Part shown: positions 43,386 to 51,296 of the stretch, piece by piece | Numbering within the stretch: the first letter of the stretch is position 1 | Layout of the letters: every line of letters starts with the position of its first letter | Assembly (NCBI RefSeq): GCF_000943545.1 | Contig: NZ_JTHP01000050.1 | Coordinates: 1-51,296 of the forward strand | Source of the DNA: Paenibacillus terrae | GTDB lineage: Bacteria > Bacillota > Bacilli > Paenibacillales > Paenibacillaceae | DNA length: 51,296 bases | Reading direction: 5' to 3' | Position numbers and translations under genes: made by a program | Notes under the pieces: model-generated | What the model was told of the DNA's origin: nothing | Seen by the model: only the letters and a program-made list of their open reading frames with translations | Database searches by the model: none

Positions 43386-44207
43386 TTATTTAGGGAACAG
43401 AATATTGTTTTTCAGCGCATAAGCTACTCCATCCTCGTCATTCGAAAGAGTAACGGTGTTGGCAACAGCTTTGACCTCAAGGGGAGCATTTTCCATGGCA
43501 ATGCCAAGTCCCGCAAAGGCCAGCATGTCCATATCATTGTAGTTGTCACCAATAGCCAGACAATCGCTTTGTTTCAGTTGGTACTCTTTTAGCAGAATTT
43601 GAATGGCTGCGGTTTTGGAAGCCTTTTTTGACATGATTTCCAGATAAGTAGGCTTGGATAAGTAGAGATTTACTTCTTCACCGTATACGGGTCGCAATAC
43701 TTGAAGGACGCGGTTGATCTCTTCGGGATCACCCATGCACAAAATTTTACTGGTTCCATCAGTCTCTTCCCTCCAACCATTGGTAAGCTTAGAAAAACTA
43801 TAAATGCGAGGCTCGATATTGGTGATGTCACGTTCTTGAAGCGCCCATGCATCCAATTGCTCAATATACCACTCATCATCCTTATACAGGCTTACATGAA
43901 GATCATATGCAGCCAGGCTGTCAAGCAAACGCTGTGTCATTTTCGTATCTATATAACGGGTGTTCAGCTTGTTCCCGTGCCTATCTATAACAAGTGCCCC
44001 ACTGTAGCATATGAGAGGCTCAGAAATACCAAGATGCTTCTGCAATGGAATAATTGCTTTTGGCATTCGCGCAGAGACAAGAACCACTGGAATCTGCTTA
44101 TCATTTATAACCTGGAGAATGGTTTCTTTGGTTGCTTCCGTGATTTGATGCGCCGAGTTAAGCAGCGTCCCGTCAATGTCAATGCAGACAATTTTATAAG
44201 TTTCCAT
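43386..44207 (-). CDS. HAD-superfamily Cof-type phosphatase
   Basis: 273 residues from the ATG at 44205-44207, preceded by GGAGGAA; the frame continues to 44294 without a ribosome binding site. HAD motif I is DIDGTLLN at about residues 10-17, motif II is VSARMPK, motif III includes a Lys near 190, and motif IV GDNYNDMDMLAFAG is near 225-238. Cof-type enzymes dephosphorylate sugar phosphates, often mistakes of metabolism or toxic sugar phosphates. Upstream of levR, it may be cotranscribed with it (49 bases between), which suggests a role in removing fructose phosphates that accumulate, but this is inference. Confidence 0.92.
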   Translation of the reverse strand: METYKIVCIDIDGTLLNSAHQITEATKETILQVINDKQIPVVLVSARMPKAIIPLQKHLGISEPLICYSGALVIDRHGNKLNTRYIDTKMTQRLLDSLAAYDLHVSLYKDDEWYIEQLDAWALQERDITNIEPRIYSFSKLTNGWREETDGTSKILCMGDPEEINRVLQVLRPVYGEEVNLYLSKPTYLEIMSKKASKTAAIQILLKEYQLKQSDCLAIGDNYNDMDMLAFAGLGIAMENAPLEVKAVANTVTLSNDEDGVAYALKNNILFPK

Positions 44208-44484
44208 AAATGATTCCTCCAACCCCAGTGTAATTTTGTTATTCAATGAATGAATATACAAGAAAGATAGTGTATATAACCAAAAATGCAACACACATAA
44301 TAACTGTTACTCATTACTACAAGCTTTGGCCTTGTGTATGAATCGTTTCTTATCAGAGAAAATTACTCGGTAACGTTAACATCTAGGCAGGAGAATTGCA
44401 TAGGCTTAGAGAAGTAGATCTTTCATAAATGACAGACTGTGAAGTTGTACCGGAAATGTACGGGAAAGGAGTTTGAATAAGTCA

Positions 44485-45867
44485 ATGATACGATATGGAT
44501 TACAACAGGAACAAGGATTCAAGCTGGTTATGACGCCCGAATTGCGACAAGCAATCACGATCTTGCAATATTCTTCGGCTGATTTAATATCCTATCTGCA
44601 TGAACAGGCGAACGATAATCCAGTCATTGATTTGCCGGAGTTTAATATGTCCATAGGCAGTATCAAAGAAGAAGCAGAGCGGTTTTCACAGAAAGATCGA
44701 GGTGAGCTGCTTGAACATTATCGTGGCGGAGAAAAATATCCATCGGTCCAGCGTGCAAACCCCGTTACTTTTCTGGATTTTGTTGCCAATCCAAATGATA
44801 CCCTGTTTGAACATCTGAACAGGCAGCTTGGACTGGTAAGTGGGCTTACAAATTCACAGCGTATGGTGGCATGGTACCTCATTGGCAATTTGAACGAAAT
44901 GGGATATTTAGAACTTGATGTTCCAACAGTCGCATCACTATTGGACGTTCCCTTAGCCGAAATTGAGGATATGCTCTTGGTGATACAGAGTTTTGATCCA
45001 CCGGGGATCGCCTCTTACAGCTTGGAAGAGTGTCTTCTTCTCCAGCTCCAGCTTGCTGGCATGGATGATGAATGCATAGTCAGAATGGTGAGCAACCATC
45101 TGGCCGATCTGGCGAACAATCGGATACAAAAAATTGCGGATGCTCTTGAAATTGGTAGGCGAGAGGTTATACAGATGGCCGATCGAATTCGCAAGCTAAA
45201 TCCATGCCCGGGCGCAGCATTTGCTCATAAAGAGCAGCAATACATCATAGCAGATATAACGGTCGAAAAAGCCAACGGTGAATATCTTGTCCTGATTAAT
45301 GACATTAGTGCGTCGCGGGTTGAGATCAACCCTTTTTACCGACAAATGATGCAGGATCTACCGAATAGTGAAACCAAACGTTTTATCCATGAGAAGATGA
45401 ATACGGCAAAATGGCTGATCAATAGCCTGAAGCAACGTCGGCTGACCCTTCTACGGGTTGCCAAGGCCATTGTGGAAAAGCAGCAGGATTTTTTTGAGCA
45501 TGGCGTGTATTTCCTCAAACCAATCACCCAAAAGGAGATTGCCGAAAAGACGGGCTTACACGAATCCACGGTCAGCAGGGCGGTCAGTAATAAATTTATA
45601 CAGACGCCTCGCGGATTGTTCGAACTCAAATTCTTCTTCACTTCCTCCTTGACGTCAGCGGACGGAGAAGCTGCTTCATCGGAGAGTGCAAAAAAGCGGA
45701 TTAAAAAGTTGATAGATGATGAGGACAAGCGAAAGCCGTTATCGGATCAGGCTATTACCACCCTGCTGGGAAAGGAAGGTCTGTATCTATCACGCAGAAC
45801 CGTGGCGAAATATCGGGAAGAACTGAGATATCTTTCTTCTGCCAAAAGAAAAAAGTTTGAAGTTTAA
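44485..45867 (+). CDS. rpoN: RNA polymerase sigma-54 factor
   Basis: 460 residues. Region I has MTPELRQAITILQ near residue 16, the Gln/Leu-rich activator-binding part. The core-binding region (about 75-300) is followed by the helix-turn-helix GLHESTVSRAVSNKF and the C-terminal RpoN box SRRTVAKYREELRYL, which reads the -24 element. A TTG at 44473 also opens the frame but lies directly against AAAGGAG, so the ATG at 44485 is preferred, though 13 bases from the site. It is divergent from the HAD-levR-lev block. In Bacillus subtilis the orthologue sigL controls levanase expression, and this arrangement fits that. Confidence 0.94.
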   Translation: MIRYGLQQEQGFKLVMTPELRQAITILQYSSADLISYLHEQANDNPVIDLPEFNMSIGSIKEEAERFSQKDRGELLEHYRGGEKYPSVQRANPVTFLDFVANPNDTLFEHLNRQLGLVSGLTNSQRMVAWYLIGNLNEMGYLELDVPTVASLLDVPLAEIEDMLLVIQSFDPPGIASYSLEECLLLQLQLAGMDDECIVRMVSNHLADLANNRIQKIADALEIGRREVIQMADRIRKLNPCPGAAFAHKEQQYIIADITVEKANGEYLVLINDISASRVEINPFYRQMMQDLPNSETKRFIHEKMNTAKWLINSLKQRRLTLLRVAKAIVEKQQDFFEHGVYFLKPITQKEIAEKTGLHESTVSRAVSNKFIQTPRGLFELKFFFTSSLTSADGEAASSESAKKRIKKLIDDEDKRKPLSDQAITTLLGKEGLYLSRRTVAKYREELRYLSSAKRKKFEV

Positions 45868-45905
45868 ATGTCTAAGGGCAGCGCTCACATATCGAAAAAA
45901 ATTAT

Positions 45906-45950
45906 AGGCAGCCAATCTTTTGGTGCTCATTTCGGCCGCCTTCCTCTTTT
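45906..45950 (+). terminator. Terminator after rpoN
   Basis: AGGCAGCC pairs with GGCCGCCT (one mismatch), followed by a T-rich tail. It lies 38 bases after the stop codon. Confidence 0.6.
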
Positions 45951-45952
45951 AA

Positions 45953-46214
45953 TCAGTTTAAACGTACCTTAAAAAGCCGGGCGCTCTCTTTCACAGATAG
46001 TGGTTCGATTGGGAGTTCCCATAACCATGTTCTTGGCAGCGGTCTGCTCCGCTCCGCTGTTCACTCCTTTGAAATCAGGCTGGAATGTTGGTGTTCATTT
46101 CATCCAGCGATAGCAAAAACAGATACAGTTAATAGTCGCGTTTGATCCGGTTCCATATTTTTCGATTTGGCTTGATCCAGAATGATCCGACTCGCTAGTT
46201 CTTGAATTCACCAT
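45953..46214 (-). pseudogene. Decayed target locus of the LacI regulator
   Basis: On the minus strand a start (ATG at 46212-46214 after AGGGGGTG) and an operator-like site at 46251 remain, but only a 39-codon frame follows. In a neighbouring frame are PNRKIWNRIKRDY and LYLFLL, resembling the N-terminus of LplB-type sugar ABC permeases, with stops between. Toward 45953 another frame encodes WELPIEPLSVKESARLFKV, with the look of a glycosidase C-terminus. I read this as a sugar-uptake or glycosidase operon collapsed by deletion. The assignment is tentative, as the pieces are short. The 39-codon frame may alternatively be a real small gene. Confidence 0.4.
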
Positions 46215-46250
46215 TACACCCCCTTTCTTGAACTAGGATGTTTTCACTTT

Positions 46251-46263
46251 TGAAACGTTTCCA
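46251..46263. promoter_or_regulatory. LacI-type operator at the decayed locus
   Basis: TGAAACGTTTCCA here is the exact reverse complement of the site at 47356-47368. It lies 37 bases before the ATG at 46214 on the minus strand. The pair suggests one LacI-type repressor acting at both places; CcpA is an alternative reader. Confidence 0.65.
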
Positions 46264-46340
46264 ATTTGCTGTAAGAAAAACGTCAGTCATTAGATCCATA
46301 CTATGAATCGACCGAATGAGCTGATATTTTTACAATAAAA

Positions 46341-47309
46341 TCATGTAGTTTCGCCTTGCTTGAAGACAACGGGGAGACGATACACTTGCTGATCTAAAGT
46401 TTCACCTTCGATTTTCTTATAAAGCAGTCTGATTGTCATACGTGCCATCTCCTCCACTGGCTGCCTGATTGTAGACAATATCGGATGAAAATAAGGATGA
46501 TCCTGAATGCCGTCGTAGCCGATAACCTTTACATCTTTTGGAACACGAATACCCTGCCTACCTGCTCTTTCTATATATTTGGCGGCAAACATATCGGTAA
46601 TAGCGAAAATGCCGTCCACATCCTGATGCTTAGATAGAAATTCGCCAAAATAGGCTTCGTCGTCCACAATAGGATCTGGTTTCTCGTATACAACATAGTC
46701 TACACCTAATTTTTTCGCCTCATCAATGAAACCTTTTCTTCGATTCATGGTTTCACTAAAAACGGAAGTTACACTTCCCATAAAAGCCGGTTTCTGGGCC
46801 CCTGCTTTAACAAGTTCCCTCAAAGCTAGACGGCCTCCCTCATAATTATCTGAGGTCACACAAGTGATTTTTTTGTTGAAATGTCTGTCAATACTTACAA
46901 TCGGAATGTCATTGCTTACGCTATTTTCTATATCATTGTAAGTAATGCCGACAATACCAGCCACTTTGTTTTGCCGTAGCATATCCAGATAATACAGTTC
47001 CTTTTCGGGCTTGCCGCCGCTATTACATAACATGAGCTTAAAGCCTTCCCGATCCAACTCGTCCTCAATGTAATAAGCCAGTTCAGAAAAAAAAGGATGC
47101 CAGATACTTGGAAGCAGCAAGGCTACCATCTTGGATTTCCTCATCTTGAAATTTCGAGCGACTTCATTAGGAAAATAATTCAGTTCTTGTATAGCTTCCT
47201 CCACTTTTCTGCGTGTATCTGGTTTTACAGAGCCCGAGTTGTTAATAACTCGGGATACAGTTCCTACAGCTACGCCAGCTAAGTTAGCTACATCTTTAAT
47301 ACTTGGCAT
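46341..47309 (-). CDS. LacI family transcriptional regulator
   Basis: 322 residues from the ATG at 47307-47309 preceded by GGGGAGTGAG; the frame extends upstream to 47402 without one. The helix-turn-helix is PSIKDVANLAGVAVGTVSRVINNSG with a hinge near 47-57. A periplasmic-binding-protein-like domain (about 62-320) should bind a sugar or sugar phosphate. The operator site 47 bases upstream of its start points to autorepression, and an identical site lies at 46251. The effector is unknown. Confidence 0.93.
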   Translation of the reverse strand: MPSIKDVANLAGVAVGTVSRVINNSGSVKPDTRRKVEEAIQELNYFPNEVARNFKMRKSKMVALLLPSIWHPFFSELAYYIEDELDREGFKLMLCNSGGKPEKELYYLDMLRQNKVAGIVGITYNDIENSVSNDIPIVSIDRHFNKKITCVTSDNYEGGRLALRELVKAGAQKPAFMGSVTSVFSETMNRRKGFIDEAKKLGVDYVVYEKPDPIVDDEAYFGEFLSKHQDVDGIFAITDMFAAKYIERAGRQGIRVPKDVKVIGYDGIQDHPYFHPILSTIRQPVEEMARMTIRLLYKKIEGETLDQQVYRLPVVFKQGETT

Positions 47310-47355
47310 CTCACTCCCCCTATCTCTCTTTATGAAAATTATAATAACACTAAGA

Positions 47356-47368
47356 TGGAAACGTTTCA
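47356..47368. promoter_or_regulatory. LacI-type operator before the lacI-family gene
   Basis: TGGAAACGTTTCA, a palindrome with a central CG, lies 47 bases upstream of the regulator's start codon on the minus strand. Confidence 0.65.
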
Positions 47369-48014
47369 ATTTTTTTGAGAGAACGGCTAAAATCTGTATC
47401 AATTTTTTGTTCCGGAAATATGTCTACGCTTGCTCAAGCGTTCTCTCCAGTACATCCGTCAGAAAAATGATTTGCTCCTCGATCTTGCCCTTTTCATGCC
47501 AACCCTGCATATGAATTTTGTGCCTCCAGCTTCAATAACACTTATTCATATTTTCAGATTATTCATCAATGGAAAGTGTTTTTGTTGTTACTTTATTTTT
47601 TCGACAAACGTTTTACAATTGGTTGAGGGGTCTTGGTATGTGGCGTTCTTTTCGTGTTCTATCGTTCCGTAAGTAAGCGTGCAGCCGTATAAACGTTCAT
47701 GACCACAAATGCCCACGGCCTTTATAAAAGCTTCTTTATCTTCCCTGCCGGGCTGAAGCGCCAGCGCGGATTCCATTAGATATACGTCCTTGTCCTCTAC
47801 ATCTGTTCATATTCATCTCTATCCTTCTTGTTTTAGTGGTTAATCCCAAATTTCCTCCGAAAGACACGAATAGCATTATTAAAAGTTACGTGCCCACCGT
47901 TTCTTTAGTTCCATTTGCCAATTTACCGAAGAGATCACGTTAAATTTGTAAAGGCAGCCGATAACCGGCTGCCTTTACGTTTAAAGAATGTTTGCAAAAT
48001 TATAATTCTTATTT
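47369..48014. other. Intergenic region with decayed coding fragments
   Basis: About 650 bases. On the minus strand, 47424-47525 encodes a C-terminus-like piece (EEQIIFLTDVLERTLEQA then stop) and 47588-47797 an open piece with ESALALQPGREDKEAFIKA. Neither has a start signal, and I do not recognise their families. They look like remnants of genes once lying between azoR and the LacI gene. 47780-48014 holds nothing I can support. Confidence 0.4.
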
Positions 48015-48125
48015 TCTAGAATAGGCTTGCAGTTTTGCGTACATAGGCCTTACAAGAGCACATTTCTCAAGTGCTTGCCGTATCAACATCTGCCCAATAG
48101 AGCCGCTGGCACCAAACAGGTGAAG
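48015..48125 (-). pseudogene. N-terminal fragment of an NAD(P)-binding oxidoreductase gene
   Basis: The fragment encodes LFGASGSIGQMLIRQALEK, the dinucleotide-binding start of atypical SDR proteins, then drifts into CALVRPM and a stop. Only about 36 residues of the normal 210 or so remain. It is related in type to the intact gene at 31616-32263. It lies just after the end of azoR. Confidence 0.7.
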
Positions 48126-48142
48126 CCCTCCTGGAAAGTGTC

Positions 48143-48766
48143 TTAGAACGTTGATGCTACTTTGGCCACTTCTTGAAGTCCTTCTTTTACAATCACTTCT
48201 GCACGATCCTTGTACTGATTATGTCCTTCAATAATAACATCGGTAGTTTGAATTCCGAAAAGGCCAAGATTCATCTTCACTGGTTTAACCGCTGATTCGA
48301 AGGACGCCATCGGCTCTATGGAGTACATTCCTCCACGTGCGCTTAGCAATGCGACTTTTTTATCACCGGCAAGACCAACAGGACCTTCAGCAGTAAATTT
48401 AAATGTTTTGCCAACCTGGGAGATATGAGCGATGTAGTTGACCAACGGTGCAGGTGCCATGGTGTTCCAGAGTGGAAAGGCAATGACTACTTTATCTGCG
48501 GCAAGGAATTGATCCAGATAACGATTGGACGTTGTTGTGGCTTCCAACTCTTCTGCCGTAAGTTCATAACCTTGACTTAATTTATAGATGCCTGTGATCA
48601 CAGTATCCCCATAAGTAGGAAGGTTCTCTACGAACAAGTCAAGTTCAGTAATTACATCAGAAGAATGGGTATCTTTATAAGTCTTGAGAAAAGTCTCATA
48701 CATCTGAACACTTACTGCTTGATCTGCTGGACGATCATTCGCTTTAATAAAAAGTACATTGGACAT
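48143..48766 (-). CDS. azoR: FMN-dependent NADH-azoreductase
   Basis: 207 residues, the usual AzoR length, with a flavodoxin-like fold. Motifs: VLFIKANDRP at the N-terminus (FMN phosphate loop), AFPLWNTMAPAPLVNYI near 96-112 (FMN isoalloxazine loop, normally PMWNF) and LLSARGGMYS near 140. It reduces azo dyes and quinones using NADH and protects against thiol-reactive quinones. The ATG is followed upstream by GGGAG. A 19-bp palindrome in the promoter region (48832-48850) probably binds its repressor; the Rrf2-type gene upstream is one candidate for that repressor. Confidence 0.93.
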   Translation of the reverse strand: MSNVLFIKANDRPADQAVSVQMYETFLKTYKDTHSSDVITELDLFVENLPTYGDTVITGIYKLSQGYELTAEELEATTTSNRYLDQFLAADKVVIAFPLWNTMAPAPLVNYIAHISQVGKTFKFTAEGPVGLAGDKKVALLSARGGMYSIEPMASFESAVKPVKMNLGLFGIQTTDVIIEGHNQYKDRAEVIVKEGLQEVAKVASTF

Positions 48767-48831
48767 AGTAATTTCTCCCTTATAGTAAGATATTTATCTC
48801 AGTCCATTTCATATTGTGCCTTTTTTAAGCA

Positions 48832-48876
48832 CATTTAAAACTTTTAAATGCAACTTTGATAAGCACATTATAATTC
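48832..48876. promoter_or_regulatory. Palindromic operator upstream of azoR, within a repeated block
   Basis: CATTTAAAA-C-TTTTAAATG (48832-48850) is a perfect 9-bp inverted repeat, 66 bases before the azoR start. The adjoining block 48837-48876, ending CTTTGATAAGCACATTATAA, recurs with changes at 49166-49207. Confidence 0.6.
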
Positions 48877-49165
48877 ATTTATTCCTTAATCTCAAGTTTT
48901 ATTTCTGTACGAATGTTAGGTTACAAAATATGCTTTCTTCTGAATACAACAATAGACGACTAACTATGATCGATGAAGAGGTATACTTTTAATCACTTTT
49001 CTTACAACTAGGGTTTTAAAAAGCTCTATACATTAGTTACAAGTATGCGCAATTGGGGGGATGAGCGATCAGTGTACTGTTATAACAAAATCCAGCAAGA
49101 AAATAAAAAGTCGCTAATATGGCGACATCTTATAACTTTTAACCACTAAGGTAGCATCATTGGTT

Positions 49166-49207
49166 AAAGCTTTTGAGATGCATCTTTGAATCAGCACATT
49201 ATAAATT
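49166..49207. repeat. Second copy of the azoR promoter block
   Basis: AAAGCTTTTGAGATGCATC and TTTGAATCAGCACATTATAA match 48837-48876 at most positions, in the same orientation. The palindrome is degraded in this copy. The gap 48880-49160 between the copies holds no gene I can support. Confidence 0.55.
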
Positions 49208-49236
49208 TCGGCTTAGTCTTTTTCAATTTTCACCAA

Positions 49237-49668
49237 TTAAAAGAAATCTATACGGTTAGCGACATCATCGATTGTAAACTGACTTAAATATTTTATAGTG
49301 TGCTGTTCAGTTTCATACAGAATTTTTTCCAATTCAAGATCAAGCTGTTTAGCGGCATCTCCACAATCGATATCAAAATCAGATTCTGATATATCCGTAT
49401 TTACTGCATAATAAATATCACCTAAAGTAATTAGACCGGGAGCTTTTCGTAAAATGTAGCCCCCCTCACGTCCACCTTTTGACTCCACGATACCTGCAAT
49501 GGTTAAAGACTGCATGACTCTTCTCATGAATGTAGCATGCGATTTAACTTGACTCGCAATCATTGCACTAGATAAAACGCTGTTACTTTTTGCTAGCCAT
49601 ACGACAGAATGAACGGCTATTTTAAAACGGGGAGGACCAATGTGGATTCCACGATTTGCTGTACTCAT
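49237..49668 (-). CDS. Rrf2 family transcriptional regulator
   Basis: 143 residues with an Rrf2 winged helix: FKIAVHSVVWLAKSN, then ASQVKSHATFMRRVMQSLTIAGIVESKGGREGGY in the recognition-helix and wing positions. Iron-sulfur Rrf2 proteins have three Cys near residues 90-106, but here only one Cys (DCGD) is present, so an iron-sulfur cluster is unlikely. This resembles YwnA-like regulators of unknown or redox signals. The ATG at 49668 is chosen. Its closest downstream gene on the same strand is azoR, which it may control. Confidence 0.88.
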   Translation of the reverse strand: MSTANRGIHIGPPRFKIAVHSVVWLAKSNSVLSSAMIASQVKSHATFMRRVMQSLTIAGIVESKGGREGGYILRKAPGLITLGDIYYAVNTDISESDFDIDCGDAAKQLDLELEKILYETEQHTIKYLSQFTIDDVANRIDFF

Positions 49669-50195
49669 ATGAACACACCTTTTCTCTGTTTAGTTATTAT
49701 TGGTTATTTAAACTGAATTGGAACTGATAATAAGCTTTAAATATTCTCAATTCGTTCTGCTAAAGAATATATTCCTTCATTAACGCACCAGTCGAGTATA
49801 ACACCTCTAATCTATATTAGCAGGTACGAGACGTGCTCACACTAAAATCAATGAAAATTCCTGATCTCTCCTACTGGTCCGGCGGGATGGAGAAAACCAC
49901 ATAAGCACGCAAGCACGCAATGTTACAAACCATCCAGCGAACGATATAAACAGGCCCAAATTTATGAATCAGGATGAACCCCAGCACAGCGGGCCAGTTA
50001 GTCTGGCCGGGAAAGGTTTTTCTCAACCCTCGGAAAGGTACAAAATCCATTCAGAGTCCCAGCCCCGCCAATAACAGCGGTAAATAGACAAAAACTATGA
50101 TCCAGGCATTTAGCTTAAAGGTCCCCTTAATGTGTTAACTCCGCTAATGATTAGGAATCCTAATACAACCAAGGAATACGTAGTTCTCGGATTAA
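49669..50195. other. Intergenic region with a decayed membrane-protein fragment
   Basis: About 520 bases. On the minus strand, 49890-50140 encodes in mixed frames a hydrophobic piece of the form IIVFVYLPLLLAGLGL and then WPAVLGFILI, broken by stops. It is probably the remains of a membrane-protein gene disrupted near the IS end. The promoter of the Rrf2 gene should lie in 49669-49760, but no clear -35/-10 pair was found. Confidence 0.4.
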
Positions 50196-51018
50196 CCCCC
50201 TAAGTTTGGACACTAACTCTCTCTTGCTCATCGAGACTTCGTTTTTGAAATTATACACGAACTTCTCGGATCGGAATCGGTTTTGTCTGGTTTTTCTCAT
50301 AAAACTGAGACGGCGACAAATCGCGAATGCTGGAATGAATTCAGTGACGGCTTCATAAGCTTCGCTGTACGTTTCAAAGTCGTAGCGAGCTAAGCATTCA
50401 TCCTGCAATAACCTATGAAAAGATTCAATATGTGCGTTCATATTCGGTGTTCGTGGAGGAATGCGTTCATGCTCCACTCCAAAGCTTTCACAGGCAGCTT
50501 CAAACCCATGAGAAATAAACTGAGGGCCATTGTCTGAACGAATCACAGATTTGGTTTGCGCCTTAAATAATTGTCTCTTAAACAAGGCCGTTTGTAGCGT
50601 TCGGATCACATCGTTGGCCTCGCACCGCAATCCTATGTGGTAAGCGACCACAGAACGGTCGTAAACATCGAGGCAAGACTGAATGAAGAAGAATCGGTCT
50701 TCTCCTGCAATATAACCGTACTTAATGTCCGTCTCAAACAGTTGGTTCGAATTCGTAATGATCCGATTTCCTGCCAGTTTCCGTGGGTAAGACGAGTTCA
50801 CTTTTCGCTGTGGTCGCAGGATGTTCAGTTCTCTGAACAATCGGTAAACCTTCTTTTTGTTAATGATTAGGCCATAATCTCGGCGTAAAGCGACGGTTAA
50901 TTTTCGGTATCCATACGCATTGCCGTCTGCAGAAACCAGCTCCATAATCCGTTCCATAATCTGAGCATCCGGTACTTTTACGCCGTCCGAACGCAGCGAA
51001 TATCCTGGCTTTTGTCAT
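50196..51018 (-). mobile_element. Broken IS3-family element (orfB transposase) with right end
   Basis: The original orfB ran from the ATG at 51016-51018 to the TAA at 50251-50253. It still encodes KPGYSLRSDGVKVPDAQIM, YGYRKLTVALRRDYG, ETDIKYGYI (D), RSDNGPQFIS (D) and HIESFHRLLQDECL (E), so the DDE residues survive. One frameshift follows the first codons, and a deletion of several codons with a frameshift lies after TEFI, before HSSIRDLSPSQFYEK. A terminal sequence TGTCCAAACTTAGGGGG is at 50196-50212. The orfA gene and left end are not recognisable. The copy should be inactive. Confidence 0.88.
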
Positions 51019-51100
51019 TAAACTATATTTATCATTCGAAGGTTCGTGCCTTGCCTTTTGTAAAGTTGTATTTTTACACTGATTAAACAAGAACGATGTA

Positions 51101-51296
51101 TCACCCAATAGGTGTTCCATCAGGTAGATTAATATCTGGTTTCAATAGAACCACATCCCCCTTTTCGGGTATTCCTCCAAGGACTAATACCTCTGAATTA
51201 AAGCCTGCTATCCGTCGAGGAGGAAAGTTGACTACACCTATTATTTGTTCTCCTATAATATCTTCAGCCACATATCTTTTTGTAATTTGTGCACTT
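51101..51296 (-). CDS. csaA: C-terminal part of tRNA-binding protein CsaA (5' end outside the window)
   Basis: The last 64 codons of a gene that begins beyond the window edge encode SAQITKRYVAEDIIGEQIIG, VVNFPPRRIAGFNSEVLVLG and VVLLKPDINLPDGTPIG before a TGA at 51101-51103. The VVNFPPRxIAGFxSEVLVLG block is the CsaA signature in the C-terminal part of this small (about 110-residue) OB-fold tRNA-binding protein, which has been described as a chaperone-like or export-related protein in Bacillus. Its stop lies 83 bases from the IS3-family transposase start, so the element inserted just downstream of it. Confidence 0.85.
   Translation of the reverse strand, partial: SAQITKRYVAEDIIGEQIIGVVNFPPRRIAGFNSEVLVLGGIPEKGDVVLLKPDINLPDGTPIG

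Noticed and set aside
1..51296. CRISPR array, tRNA or rRNA genes
   Set aside because: No regularly spaced repeats, tRNA cloverleaf with its TTCAAATC-type arm, or rRNA sequence was seen anywhere in the window.

Overview
The window looks like chromosomal DNA of a Paenibacillus, probably near the P. polymyxa group. The signs are Gram-positive ribosome binding sites, several TTG and GTG starts, an S-layer-homology (SLH) glycosidase, a Bce-type peptide-sensing module, CcpA-type cre sites, a sigma-54/LevR levan regulon and large secreted plant-polysaccharide hydrolases. No 16S or other marker gene is present, so the genus is inferred. Genes are well packed in about three quarters of the window. The rest is decayed DNA: transposase remnants, broken genes and inverted repeats.

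Layout. 1-8.6 kb: end of a membrane protein, a DegV protein, an SLH-GH18 surface glycosidase, a YtcJ-like amidohydrolase, an Sfp-type phosphopantetheinyl transferase, a secreted GH43-ricin protein with exo-beta-1,3-galactanase active-site features, an acyl-CoA thioesterase and an XRE-cupin regulator. 8.7-20.8 kb: an ECF sigma factor, a broken polysaccharide deacetylase, a MacAB-type efflux operon with a TolC-like protein (its permease carries a single-base frameshift), a complete Bce-type regulator/kinase/ATPase/permease module, then two decayed transposases and a strong palindrome. 20.9-27.7 kb: a polyol PTS operon (gatB-gatC-epimerase-gatD-hxlB-PRD regulator-gatA). 27.8-34 kb: an RHS remnant, an arginase-family gene with a TetR regulator, a DsbA-like oxidoreductase, an NAD(P)-binding protein with a divergent TetR gene, and a truncated IS256 transposase.

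34-46 kb is the most coherent block. A HAD phosphatase, levR, levDEFG and a 1204-residue GH32 fructan hydrolase lie on the minus strand, with rpoN (sigma-54) divergent beside them. A near-perfect sigma-54 promoter precedes levD, and a 9-bp-arm palindrome about 100 bp upstream fits a LevR activator site. The expected circuit is: secreted levanase releases fructose or short fructans, LevDEFG imports and phosphorylates them, LevR senses PTS phosphorylation and drives sigma-54 RNA polymerase, and CcpA represses.

46-51.3 kb: a LacI regulator whose operator sequence occurs both at its own promoter and in front of a decayed locus (apparently a lost sugar-transport or glycosidase operon), azoR with a palindromic operator, an Rrf2 regulator, a broken IS3-family element and the C-terminal end of csaA at the window edge.

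No clearly new defence system or CRISPR array was seen. The strongest candidates for new biology are the GH32 enzyme interrupted between its catalytic motifs by about 500 residues, the polyol operon with both hxlB and an epimerase, the Gram-positive MacAB-TolC-like operon, and several uncharacterised palindromes and dispersed repeats.
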